DNA from: Peptococcaceae bacterium
GTDB lineage: Bacteria; Bacillota; Peptococcia; DRI-13; UBA5745
DNA: 38,777 bases
Direction of reading: 5' to 3'
Assembly: GCA_031265035.1 (NCBI GenBank)
Contig: JAISDE010000142.1
Span: 1 to 38,777, forward strand
Part shown: positions 1-9,174 of the stretch, in pieces
Layout of the letters: each line of letters starts with the position of its first letter
How positions within the stretch are numbered: the first letter of the stretch is position 1
Notes under the pieces: generated by a model
The model's database searches: none
Seen by the model: only the letters and a program-made list of their open reading frames with translations
Told to the model about the DNA's origin: nothing
Translations under genes and position numbers: made by a program

Positions 1-26
1 GGCTCTATGGCAAAACGATGGGCGGC

Positions 27-3000
27 TTAGCGAGAATTTTTCCTTAGCGCCCGCAGCTCGGCTAAAATTTTTTCCGGCGTGGCGGGCAAATCCCTGATCC
101 GCGCCCCTACAGCGTGATAAATCCCGTTTATGACCGCCGGCGTCATCGGCACCGTCCCCACCTCGGAAACGCCCTTGGCGCCCAAGGGGCCGGCCGGATC
201 GGGATTTTCCAGCAGCAGCGTCTCATAATATGGTGTCTCGCCGATCGTGGGCAAGCCCAACTGGCCAAAATATTTTTTTTGCGGCGCGCCGTCTTTTAAG
301 GGGAAAGTCTCTGAAAGAGCGTATCCTATGCCCATGGCGCAGCTGCCGGTCAACTGCCCCTCGACTACGTTGCTGTTGATCAGGCGCCCGATATCATGGG
401 CCGCGATCACATCCAGCACCCTTACCCGGCCATCGGCGGTATCCACCTCCACCACCGCGGCCTGGGTGGTGTAGGTATAAGCCGGGTAATTTCTGTATTC
501 CGCCTGAGAAACGCTGGCCCGACCCGCCGTATCGTAAAGAGCGAAAGTTTTAGGCGCGATATAGACATACTCGGCGAATAGCCGGTCGCCGCCGGCGAGA
601 AGAGCCAGTACCCGGGCCAGATTGCCCGGCGAGGCGGCCGGCAGCGCCTTGTAGGACTCGTCGTCAGGATCAAAGTGATAGCCCTGGGCGGCAGGCGTCG
701 GCAGCCCGGCGTTGGCGGCCCCCGCCTCAGCCCCGGCAACGGCGCCAGCTGTAGCGCCGGCATCCGGGCTAACGACAGCGCCCGCAACGGTGCCAGCGCC
801 AGCTACAGCGCCCGCGCCCACACCTGCGCCTGCTCCCGCCCCATCTCTTGCACCAGCACCCGCGCCTGCACCCGCCTCAGCGCCAGCGCCAGTTCCAGCG
901 CCGGCACCAGCACCTGTGCCAGCCTCGGCCTTAGCCCCCGCACCGTCAGCGCCTTCCCCGGCCAACAACGCGGCCAGCCTGGCGCGGAACTTTTTGGCCG
1001 CCCCTACCACGGCGCTGCCGCTGATCAGTGTCTGCCGCTCCCCCACGGCATTGCTGTGGGGCACGGTCAGCAACGTGTCGCCATTTACCGTATCCAAAAT
1101 CTCCGGCTCACAGCCCAAAACCTGCGCCGCCAGCTGGGTCATGGCCGTGCGAAAGCCCTGCCCCATGTCAATGCCGGAAACCGTCAGCAACAGCCGCCCG
1201 TCCGCCCGCAAAAGCAGCGAGGCGCCGGCGTCGTCAATCTTGCCCTTGCCGGCCCCGACATTTTTGAAGCCGCTGGCCATCCCCAGGCCCAGTCGCTTGG
1301 TGCCCTGGGGATAATCCGCCTGCCGCCGCTGGAAAACCTCCCTGGCGGCGTCCCGGCAAAGCATCAGTGTCTCCCGAATCCCCACGCTTTTTTGCAGGAT
1401 CTCGCCGGAAAACGTGGTGTCCGAAAGTCGAAAGGCGTTGCGCAAGCGCAGCTCAAAAGGATCCAGCCCCAGGGCCGTCGCCGCCTCGTCCAGCAGGGAT
1501 TCCATGGCGAAAGCGGCCTGATTGATACCAAAGCCCCGAAAAGCGCTGGCGGGGACATTATTGGTAAACACCGCCTGCCCGCTGACCCGACCGTTGGGCA
1601 TCCGGTAAGGGCCGACGGAAAAAATACACGCCTGATCAATAACCCTGGGGCTGAGGTTGGTATAAGGTCCCCCATCGGAAAGCAATTTAGCGTCAAAATA
1701 CCGCAACAGCCCTTCCCGATTCACGCCCAGCTCATAATCCAGCTCATAAGGATGCCGTTTGGTACTAAAGCCCAGGGATTCTTCCCGGGACAATACCAAG
1801 CGCACCGGCCTTTTCAGGCAATGAGCGGCCACCGCCACCGCCGGCTCGGTAGTGGCGTCAGCCTTGCTGCCAAAACCGCCGCCGGCCGGCGTCGCCCGGA
1901 TCCGCACCTTTTCCGGCGGCAGGGCCAGCACCGCGGCCAATTGGCGGCGCAGCTCGAAAGGAGACTGGGTCGGGCAATACACTGTCACACCCGCCGCCGG
2001 ATCCCAGCAGCCGACGCTGGCCTCCGGCTCCAGACAAGCGTGCTCTACCGCCGGCGTCGTAAAATGACCCCGGAAGTGGAGCAGACCCGGCTCCCGCCGG
2101 GCGGCGTCGGGATCGCCGGTCGTATGGCTGAGTTCCTTGATTACCAGCCCCTTCGCCGCCGCCTCCCGCATATCAAACACCGGCGGCAGCGGCTGATAAT
2201 CCACCCGCACCAAAGCGGCGGCAGCCCTGGCCTGAGCCTCGCTGTCCGCCACCACCAGGGTCACCATATCCCGGATAAAGCGTACCTCGTCGGCGCAAAA
2301 TACCGGCTGATCCGGCGTCAGCAGCCCAAAACCGTTTTGGCCGGGCACATCCCTGGCGGTCAGCACGGCGATCACGCCCGCCGCCGCCAGCGCCGGGCCG
2401 CTGTCGATGGCCAAAATCCTGGCGTGAGCCTGTCCCGACCAGACCGGGGCGGCATATACCATGCCCGGGAAATCCAGATCGGCGGCAAAGGGCAGCCTGC
2501 CGGCGGCTTTGTCCAGGCCGTCTTTGTCCCACAAGGGCCGGCCCAGCAAATCAGCCGCCCCGGCGGCGGCACTGGCGCCGTCCGGCCCCAAGCCAGCCAA
2601 AGCGCCGCCGCTATCGTCCCGCCCCGAGCCAATCAAGACGCCGCCGCTCGGCCCCCCGCCAGCCAAAGCGCCGCCGTTCAGCCCCGGCGCCACCTTTTCC
2701 CGATACTCCCCCTCGGCAATCTGGACATACAAACGCCCCCTGGACAAAGGCGGCTCCGCCGGCGCGGCGGCCGCTCCGCCCAGCGCCAGCGGCACCTCGC
2801 CGCTCCCGTCAGCCGCCGCCAGCGCGGCGGCCACTTCGCCCGCGGCCATCTCGTCGCTCCCAGCCACGGCCACAGCCGCCGTCTCGCCACTGCCTGCCAC
2901 GGCCACAGCCGCTTCACCGCTCCCGGCCTCCACGGCTGTATCGTCGCTCCCGGCCTCTGCCACCACAGCCGCCTCGCCGCTCCCGGCCTCTGCCGCCGCC

Positions 3001-3539
3001 TGCCTCATCCTGGCCGCCGCCAACTCCACCGCCTCAATGATTTTGACATAGCCGGTGCAGCGGCAATAATTGCGCCGCAATGCCTGAAAAATATCCGCCC
3101 GGCTGGGCGAGAGATTTCGATCCAGAAGACCCTTGGCGGCCATGATCATGCCGGGGCTGCAAAAGCCGCACTGGATCGCTCCCGCGTCTAAAAAAGCCTT
3201 TTGGATCGGATGGGGCCGCCCCGCCGCCGCCAGATGCTCAATCGTCTCGATCTCCTTGCCGGCGACGGCGGCCAGCTTGACGACACAAGCCCGGACGGCC
3301 TTGCCGTCCATCAGCACCGTACAAACGCCGCAATGACCGGTGCCACAGCCCTCCTTGGCTCCCTTCAGGCCCAGGACATCCCGCAGGCAGGCCAGCAAAG
3401 TCATCCCCGACCGCTCCGCCGGCAAAGTGACAATCTCCCCGTTGACGGAGAAAACCAGGGGCGAGCCCGCCGCCGAGCCGGCGCCGGCTTGGTTGGCGCC
3501 TGAGAAAGCGCCGGAGGGATCTGCCGCCGAAGAAAACAT
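27..3539 (-). CDS. Fused [2Fe-2S] + molybdopterin-binding oxidoreductase (xanthine dehydrogenase / aldehyde oxidoreductase family, no FAD domain)
   Basis: N-terminal ferredoxin motifs GCGTGHCGVCTVL and CGFCSPGMIMA...RRNYCRCTGYVKI; Mo-subunit motifs GGGFGSKAD, AFRGFGINQAAFAME, GAKGVSEVGTVP. ORF opens at 3605, but Met at 3539 (GLMFSSAAD) has a good SD (ggaaggag). Confidence 0.9.
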   Translation of the reverse strand: MFSSAADPSGAFSGANQAGAGSAAGSPLVFSVNGEIVTLPAERSGMTLLACLRDVLGLKGAKEGCGTGHCGVCTVLMDGKAVRACVVKLAAVAGKEIETIEHLAAAGRPHPIQKAFLDAGAIQCGFCSPGMIMAAKGLLDRNLSPSRADIFQALRRNYCRCTGYVKIIEAVELAAARMRQAAAEAGSGEAAVVAEAGSDDTAVEAGSGEAAVAVAGSGETAAVAVAGSDEMAAGEVAAALAAADGSGEVPLALGGAAAAPAEPPLSRGRLYVQIAEGEYREKVAPGLNGGALAGGGPSGGVLIGSGRDDSGGALAGLGPDGASAAAGAADLLGRPLWDKDGLDKAAGRLPFAADLDFPGMVYAAPVWSGQAHARILAIDSGPALAAAGVIAVLTARDVPGQNGFGLLTPDQPVFCADEVRFIRDMVTLVVADSEAQARAAAALVRVDYQPLPPVFDMREAAAKGLVIKELSHTTGDPDAARREPGLLHFRGHFTTPAVEHACLEPEASVGCWDPAAGVTVYCPTQSPFELRRQLAAVLALPPEKVRIRATPAGGGFGSKADATTEPAVAVAAHCLKRPVRLVLSREESLGFSTKRHPYELDYELGVNREGLLRYFDAKLLSDGGPYTNLSPRVIDQACIFSVGPYRMPNGRVSGQAVFTNNVPASAFRGFGINQAAFAMESLLDEAATALGLDPFELRLRNAFRLSDTTFSGEILQKSVGIRETLMLCRDAAREVFQRRQADYPQGTKRLGLGMASGFKNVGAGKGKIDDAGASLLLRADGRLLLTVSGIDMGQGFRTAMTQLAAQVLGCEPEILDTVNGDTLLTVPHSNAVGERQTLISGSAVVGAAKKFRARLAALLAGEGADGAGAKAEAGTGAGAGAGTGAGAEAGAGAGAGARDGAGAGAGVGAGAVAGAGTVAGAVVSPDAGATAGAVAGAEAGAANAGLPTPAAQGYHFDPDDESYKALPAASPGNLARVLALLAGGDRLFAEYVYIAPKTFALYDTAGRASVSQAEYRNYPAYTYTTQAAVVEVDTADGRVRVLDVIAAHDIGRLINSNVVEGQLTGSCAMGIGYALSETFPLKDGAPQKKYFGQLGLPTIGETPYYETLLLENPDPAGPLGAKGVSEVGTVPMTPAVINGIYHAVGARIRDLPATPEKILAELRALRKNSR

Positions 3540-3769
3540 AAGACCGCTCCTTCCTTCAAGGCAACGTATCGATGCCTTGAAAAAACTGATTTTTACGCGG
3601 CACATTATATCACGCGGCGATCCCCAATGAATTAACGCCTGTTAGCGTTTCGCGGAATTTCCCCGGTTACCCCGGTTAGATTTCCCGTCGATTTCCCGTC
3701 GGATACGGACTGGAACTCTGTATTGAATTCTGGTATAGTGGGGGTAGTCCAGAATGAAAGGTATACCGC

Positions 3770-4345
3770 ATGAAGTATTATAAAATCTTAATGGCTGACA
3801 AGTCAGAGAATGATATTGTTGGCCACTGCGCTAATGACTATGGAATAGGATATGACGCGCTATGCCAAGGAAAAGAGTTTCTCAACTGGAATGACGCCTT
3901 CATGTTTTATTACAACAAAAATGAAGGCGATATCCCGACTGACTATCTGGCAAATGACAAAGGCTGGTTTCTTATATCTGAGAATTTAAAAGAACTGTTA
4001 GAAGGAATGCGCGTCGCTTGTCAGTATTTTAATATACCAATAATAGAGGCGGTTACCAATACTCCACTTAACCCTTACTATGGGGCTAATATTCTTCAAA
4101 TGGTAGACGCGCTTTGCCTTGACGCGTCAGAATACTCGACAATGACGGTCAAAAAAAGCACCGATGTTTTCCACAATATAAAAAAATTCGCGGTTCACGC
4201 GTCGAAATTGAATGGCATAGACGTTTTTAAGTTAGCAACAGGAAGCGTATTCCCGATTTTTGTATCACAACGATTTAAGGATGAGGTAAGAAAGCGAAAT
4301 TTGACAGGAATGGATTTTCAGGAAATAAGAGTAGTTCCTTATTAG
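3770..4345 (+). CDS. Imm11/DUF1629-like immunity family protein
   Basis: 191 aa; pattern 'PTDYLANDKGWFLISENLKELLEG' and C-terminal 'DVFKLATGSVFPIFVSQRFKDEVRKRNLTGMDFQEI' resemble Imm11-type proteins. Extended -10-like tggtatagt just upstream. Confidence 0.6.
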   Translation: MKYYKILMADKSENDIVGHCANDYGIGYDALCQGKEFLNWNDAFMFYYNKNEGDIPTDYLANDKGWFLISENLKELLEGMRVACQYFNIPIIEAVTNTPLNPYYGANILQMVDALCLDASEYSTMTVKKSTDVFHNIKKFAVHASKLNGIDVFKLATGSVFPIFVSQRFKDEVRKRNLTGMDFQEIRVVPY

Positions 4346-4364
4346 GCGCTTCCGAGGAGGCAGG

Positions 4365-4889
4365 ATGATGGAAACATCAATTATTCAAGAATTCGCGTTA
4401 TTTATCAACGAAGTCAATAAATATACGGAAGGCGTTCACTTTCTCAATCCTGGCGCGGAATTATCCGTTATTGAAGGATTCGAAAAAAGTAATAATATCA
4501 GTCTTCCGAAGCAATATAAAAATTTTTTGCGATTACATAATGGTGGGGAACTATTCAGACCGGGAGTAGTATTAGCCGCGATCTACAATGGAAAAACAGG
4601 AGATAAAAAAATCGGCGTACCATACCTTGATGAATCGTTGTCGCGTCATAGGCGTTTACCCGGTATGCCGAATAACTTGCTTATCATCGCGGACATGAAT
4701 TATGGAGATCCAATCTGTATAGCGCTCAACCATAGTGACGACGAGTCAAAAGTTGTTCAATGGAGCATTGAGGACGGCAATATATCACGCGAATGGGATA
4801 GCTTTACCGAATGGCTGTCGAATACCATTGAAGAAGGTTCTATGTTAGTAAGCTATGATGGAAGTGAGAAAGAATTAGATTTTCTGTAG
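4365..4889 (+). CDS. SMI1/KNR4 (SUKH) family protein
   Basis: 'VIEGFEKSNNISLPKQYKNFLRLHNGGELF' is a typical SUKH N-terminal signature; 'aggaggcagg' SD. Confidence 0.8.
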   Translation: MMETSIIQEFALFINEVNKYTEGVHFLNPGAELSVIEGFEKSNNISLPKQYKNFLRLHNGGELFRPGVVLAAIYNGKTGDKKIGVPYLDESLSRHRRLPGMPNNLLIIADMNYGDPICIALNHSDDESKVVQWSIEDGNISREWDSFTEWLSNTIEEGSMLVSYDGSEKELDFL

Positions 4890-4935
4890 CCACTAAATGG
4901 CGCTTTCCCTACGCCTATCCCCGCGCTATCTATCA

Positions 4936-4991
4936 GTTCAGCTTTCCTTTTCCCTCAGCGTCTTTGTGTAATAAAACTTACCCCCACCACC
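4936..4991 (-). pseudogene. Partial copy of the 3' end of the gene at 7583-8104
   Basis: 56 nt aligning to 7581-7636 with about 4 mismatches (shared core cagcgtctttgtgtaataaaacttacccc). Confidence 0.8.
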
Positions 4992-5018
4992 TATTCAATA
5001 CCCATTCCTTTCATTATC

Positions 5019-5348
5019 TCACTCCAAGTCCTGAACGCTCATTTTTTCTAAATCTCGTCGCCTTTCGCGTTTCCCGCCGCAAGCCGCGTAGATGGCGAGT
5101 AAAACGGCTGTCGGTATGTTGACAAACAGAAAAGCGGATACCATCGCCGCGATCACTGTTGATACCTCGCCAACGCTCACCACATTAAGCGCGAAAATTA
5201 ACGAGACGCAAAATGAGATAATTGGCAATATAAGACCCGCCCATTTGCTTTCTTTTTTCGAGAGAAATATTTGTAACCATATCCCGCCCGCGCCAAAAAC
5301 CAAAAGAAGAATAAGACTGAGTATGATTGTTCTCGTAGCAATCGCCAC
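5019..5348 (-). CDS. Small membrane protein (about three TM segments) coupled to a DUF2089 gene
   Basis: Hydrophobic segments; start overlaps the stop of the upstream DUF2089-like gene. Confidence 0.65.
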   Translation of the reverse strand: MAIATRTIILSLILLLVFGAGGIWLQIFLSKKESKWAGLILPIISFCVSLIFALNVVSVGEVSTVIAAMVSAFLFVNIPTAVLLAIYAACGGKRERRRDLEKMSVQDLE

Positions 5349-5647
5349 TACGCTCTCACCCCCAACTTTTTATACTCCGCGATCAAGATTTTCGCGGTAT
5401 CGAAATCAACCTTTTCACTGACCGCCAAGCGCTTAATCAAGGCGATATACGGCTCATTGGCGGTATCCTCGCTGATTTGGATTTTCTGTATCAGCTTATC
5501 AAGCCGCAAACGCACCGTTGGATAAGTTACGCCGTATTGCCGCGCCATTTCTTTCAGTGAGCCGGAAGCCCGCAAAAATTTCTTGATAAATGTAACGTCT
5601 TCATCCTCAAAGTTCACCATCCATTCGGGGATAATCTCTAATGACAT
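5348..5647 (-). CDS. DUF2089 family putative transcriptional regulator
   Basis: 'PEWMVNFEDEDVTFIKKFLRASGSLKEMARQYGVTYPTVRLRLDKLIQKI' matches DUF2089-type HTH; SD ggagggg upstream. Confidence 0.8.
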   Translation of the reverse strand: MSLEIIPEWMVNFEDEDVTFIKKFLRASGSLKEMARQYGVTYPTVRLRLDKLIQKIQISEDTANEPYIALIKRLAVSEKVDFDTAKILIAEYKKLGVRA

Positions 5648-5709
5648 AGCCCCACCCCTCCTTTAACAATGTTGATTATAAACCTCAACAATGTTAAAGT
5701 CAATGCCAA

Positions 5710-5877
5710 AATCAAAAGCGTATTGCGGAACTCGACCGGCTTTTCAAGAAAACCTACGAGGACAATGCCGGCGGAAAATTGAGTGACAAGCGGTTTGAGC
5801 AGCTATCGGCGGACTATGAGCGGTTTTTGAGCGGGTCGAACGGTTCCATAGCGTACCACCTTGTCAGCAAGTTTTAA
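5710..5877 (+). pseudogene. C-terminal remnant of a large serine recombinase (DUF4368-type)
   Basis: Frame from 5710 reads QKRIAELDRLFKKTYEDNAGGKLSDKRFEQLSADYERFLSGSNGSIAYHLVSKF*, resembling the C-terminal region of Tn4451/ICE-type serine recombinases. No N-terminal catalytic domain nearby. Confidence 0.75.
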
Positions 5878-5930
5878 GCAAGATTAAGCAAGATTAAGCA
5901 AGATTAAGCAAGTTTTAAGCAAGTTGCTAG
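5878..5930. repeat. Short tandem repeat, unit about 10 bp (aagcaagatt)
   Basis: agcaagattaagcaagattaagcaagattaagcaagttttaagcaagtt, beginning at the recombinase-remnant stop codon. Confidence 0.9.
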
Positions 5931-5933
5931 TGA

Positions 5934-7586
5934 CTAATTTTGTTCGGTGCCTTCATGCCATTTCGCGGCAGATGTGCTGCCGCTGCTGTGAATCCGTCCC
6001 TCGTCACGCAATTCGCGGAGCAAATACTGGATTTGATTTTTTGAGTGGCTCGGAAGAACTTGCCGCAACTCTTTCAGCGGCGTTCCCTTGTCACCGCTTT
6101 CGCGAATATGTTTCAGCAATAATTCCTTATTTGTTTCGCGGTCTAAGCCAACGATGCGCGTGTGAACCCCCGTCTTACCCGTCGCTTCATAAAGGCTATG
6201 CGCCAAGACATATTTTCCGCGTCCGCTGTGTTCAACGATACCTAAATCGACGAGGCGTTTTATATGCTGACGCAGTTCGTCAGTAAGTTTCCATTCGTGG
6301 AATAATGTGTCGATGACGAGGAAGTCCACAGTCGATAAAACTTCCATTCGCTCATCGCCGATTTGTTTCAGCATTGATAACAGCCGCTTGTCGAGCACAA
6401 GTCCGTTTAAGGTCAGGAACACCCAGTATGCGTCCGTGCCACTGAAATCCGGCAGGGGCTTTGCTTCTTTTACGCTTAATTCGTAAATCAGATTCATTCC
6501 CTGCCCGGAGCGTTCAACCAAACCACATAACGCGAGTATGGACGCGATAAGTCGGTTGCGCGGCGACTGGCGGTTGAGGATATTGTCAACAGTGATGCCG
6601 GATGGAAATCCGCCGGGGCTTTCGACAACGAGCCTGTCCTTGTACTGGCGGACAAACACGCTCCCGCTCATCTGATAATCGCGGTGACTGACGGCATTTA
6701 GCACCGCCTCACGAACCACACGCTCATTGAAAGTCGGCACATCGAAAATGACAAAACCATCTTGATAATGTTGTTTGTCATTCCTCAGGTTCACAAGCTC
6801 CCAAATGCGGTCGAAGAATGAGAAAAATCCTTGCGTAAATTCTTCGCGTTGCGCGGCGGGACCGGACGCGTTTGACGAGCGGTACTCAAATATGACTTCC
6901 GCCTGCGAAAGATGTTTTGTAAGCGCGGCTTTAGTTCCGAATAATATCAGCGCGGCATAGGTTACGCCGTTCGCTTTTATTGCGCCGCAGTCCATTAGCG
7001 ACTGTTCTGCCGACAGCTTTTTTATGCGGTTGTTTCCGCTCTTTTCTGCCCAAAGATCGCGGAATATGGTTATGGCTTTTTCGTCTAAGTCTTTGAGCGA
7101 CGCGCCGAGACAGATGTCGCTTGAAAAATCGTGTCCCGTTTCTTCGTAGATGCCCCGTAAAACTTCCGGCGGCATCGTTACAAGGCTGTCGCCGTCGCGC
7201 CACCAAGCAACGCCGTCAACCTGTACAGGCAGACCTACCGGGCGGCTCGCCACCTCAAAAACGAGGACGGGCATACCGTCCTGCTCGAAAAGCTGAAACT
7301 CAACCTTGATATGGAGCTTATCTATCAGGTTCCTGCAGGCGCGTTCCGGCTGTTCAAAAGCGGTGCTGCCAACGACCTTACGAGGGCGTTTATCGGTAAC
7401 GCCGAGGACGAAGAACCCGCCGCCGCAGTTGGCTAAAGCGCAACAGTATTTCGTCGCTTTTTCAAAGTCGCCGTGGCGTTTCCATTCTTTGAACTCATAC
7501 CGCGACCCCTCGGGTGCGTTGAGCAGGTCAGTTAGGTTATTGGGCGGGTTGGTCATTGGGCGGCGTCCTTCCTTGTAGGCGTTCAC
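5934..7586 (-). CDS. AlbA_2 / Schlafen-like ATP-binding protein with C-terminal winged helix
   Basis: 'EGSRYEFKEWKRHGDFEKATKYCCALANCGGGFFVLGVTD' and 'REAVLNAVSHRDYQMSGSVFVRQYKDRLVVESPGGFPSGI'. Alternative start at 7556 (MTNPPNN) has an SD. Confidence 0.85.
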   Translation of the reverse strand: MNAYKEGRRPMTNPPNNLTDLLNAPEGSRYEFKEWKRHGDFEKATKYCCALANCGGGFFVLGVTDKRPRKVVGSTAFEQPERACRNLIDKLHIKVEFQLFEQDGMPVLVFEVASRPVGLPVQVDGVAWWRDGDSLVTMPPEVLRGIYEETGHDFSSDICLGASLKDLDEKAITIFRDLWAEKSGNNRIKKLSAEQSLMDCGAIKANGVTYAALILFGTKAALTKHLSQAEVIFEYRSSNASGPAAQREEFTQGFFSFFDRIWELVNLRNDKQHYQDGFVIFDVPTFNERVVREAVLNAVSHRDYQMSGSVFVRQYKDRLVVESPGGFPSGITVDNILNRQSPRNRLIASILALCGLVERSGQGMNLIYELSVKEAKPLPDFSGTDAYWVFLTLNGLVLDKRLLSMLKQIGDERMEVLSTVDFLVIDTLFHEWKLTDELRQHIKRLVDLGIVEHSGRGKYVLAHSLYEATGKTGVHTRIVGLDRETNKELLLKHIRESGDKGTPLKELRQVLPSHSKNQIQYLLRELRDEGRIHSSGSTSAAKWHEGTEQN

Positions 7587-8104
7587 TTTTCCTTTTCCCC
7601 CAGCGTCTTTGTGTAATAAAACTTACCCCAACCACCATCTAAAACTACTTCCTCAGCCTTGCCTGTGGTACCTGAGAAATATATGCCGACCCTGCTATTC
7701 CTGTTAGCGATGACGACCCACCAATTGACCTTTAAAACCAAATCCCGGGAAGGCTTGCCCAGCAGCTCAATCGCTTCCTCTTTGGTCGTTTCCGCTGTTA
7801 CCCGGGCTAAAACGGTATCAATATATATTTGTTCCTCCGCTGGGATATCATCGTTTCCCGGGTTTATCGCGCTGCCCAAAAAAACAACGGCGAAAAACAG
7901 CAAGGGCATCCACCCCGCTATTACCGCTATCTTTCTGACGACAGGATTCCTCGCCTTACTATTCTTGAAAAAGTATGGGGAGGTCAATAAAAACATAAAC
8001 AAGCTTATTGCCGCGGGGATGAGTCGCGAGGCAAAAAGATTGTATACCAGTATCATTAAATACAGCAGCGAAAACGCTACAGCAAGCTTTTTCCCCATGG
8101 CCAA
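7583..8104 (-). CDS. Hypothetical membrane protein
   Basis: 173 aa with N-terminal hydrophobic segments; stop overlaps the upstream end of the AlbA ORF. Confidence 0.65.
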   Translation of the reverse strand: MAMGKKLAVAFSLLYLMILVYNLFASRLIPAAISLFMFLLTSPYFFKNSKARNPVVRKIAVIAGWMPLLFFAVVFLGSAINPGNDDIPAEEQIYIDTVLARVTAETTKEEAIELLGKPSRDLVLKVNWWVVIANRNSRVGIYFSGTTGKAEEVVLDGGWGKFYYTKTLGEKEK

Positions 8105-8120
8105 CCGCCTCGTATCAATC

Positions 8121-8165
8121 TATTGCCGCGCCATTTCTTTCAGTGGCCGGAAGCCCGCGAAAATT
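8121..8165 (-). pseudogene. Fragment of a DUF2089 gene copy
   Basis: tattgccgcgccatttctttcagtggccggaagcccgcgaaaatt vs 5535-5580 tattgccgcgccatttctttcagtgagccggaagcccgcaaaaatt: one deletion, one substitution. Confidence 0.85.
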
Positions 8166-9174
8166 AAACATTGCCTTTCCAGGCGTTTGGCTCAGCGCCA
8201 TTGTTGAGCGACGCCCAATAGCTCGCTACAGGGTTCGGGTCATTTTTGTCGCGGTATGACAGCAACGTGTCATACCAACCCCGTTGTGACACCCCAAACC
8301 CATTGGCGAGGCCGATATCTGACAGACCATCGGCGCCAAGCTCTATTTTGAACACAGCGTCTTTTATATTGGCCAACCCTATTTTTTGGAGTTCCGTCAG
8401 TCCGTCCTTGATATAAGAAACTGTCGCCGCCGCCTCATTTAGCAGAGTTTGAGACATCAGCGAGCCGCTATATTCGGCGGATACCTTCTCGCCGATGACC
8501 TCAAATACATCGCGGCGGTCAGGTGTGAGAATAGCGTCGTCCTCAAACCGCAAATCAGCCAGTGAAAGCCCAGTCCATTGTCTGAGCGCGCTGTCTATTT
8601 GATATTTTTTCAACTGGTTTTTTGTGACTTGAACAGGGACATCGTTTGTTGAGTTTTTGATATGGGCGAACATCAGCCGACCAAGGCTGGTAGTATTCCA
8701 AGCTTTGGCCATCCCGTCGTTGGGGTCGACTCGCGCGGCATTGAGCGCGTTAGCTATCTGTTCCGCTTTCCCGGCATTTTCCCCTGAAACGTTGAACCTG
8801 TAGCTTGAGTCAACCGAAATCTCGAAATTCTCCCCAGCGACAATCTCAATCCCGTTTTCCCGCAACGCGCCGGCCACCGCGTCATTCATATAGTCGCGCT
8901 GCTGGATACGCCTTTGGGCAAGTTCTATTTGGATCATACGAATATTGCCGTTTTCGTCGCGGAGATACTGCTGCTCTCGCGGCAGGCTTGATTGAACTCT
9001 GGCGTTTACACTCAGGACAACCTCGTCCCTTATCACTGGCGCGCGCGCGGCAGGGCCAAGATCATTCACTTTTACGCGCCCGGTACGCGCCCCCGCCCGC
9101 TTTTGTGGCAACATAGAGTCAAGAAGCGCTTTTCTCTGCTGAAAAAGATAATCATTCATGTTGCTGATGTTCAT
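8164..9174 (-). CDS. Hypothetical protein, 336 aa
   Basis: Long ORF with SD (gaggtgggg) upstream; no family recognised. Confidence 0.65.
   Translation of the reverse strand: MNISNMNDYLFQQRKALLDSMLPQKRAGARTGRVKVNDLGPAARAPVIRDEVVLSVNARVQSSLPREQQYLRDENGNIRMIQIELAQRRIQQRDYMNDAVAGALRENGIEIVAGENFEISVDSSYRFNVSGENAGKAEQIANALNAARVDPNDGMAKAWNTTSLGRLMFAHIKNSTNDVPVQVTKNQLKKYQIDSALRQWTGLSLADLRFEDDAILTPDRRDVFEVIGEKVSAEYSGSLMSQTLLNEAAATVSYIKDGLTELQKIGLANIKDAVFKIELGADGLSDIGLANGFGVSQRGWYDTLLSYRDKNDPNPVASYWASLNNGAEPNAWKGNV

Noticed and set aside
1-26. Possible gene or IS end at the left edge (ggctctatggcaaaacg)
   Set aside because: Only 26 bp visible; not enough to support a call.
675-3191. 838-aa plus-strand ORF opposite the molybdo-oxidoreductase
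   Set aside because: Antisense to a gene with clear conserved motifs; composition (Arg/Pro/Gln/His-rich) is typical of GC-rich antisense frames.
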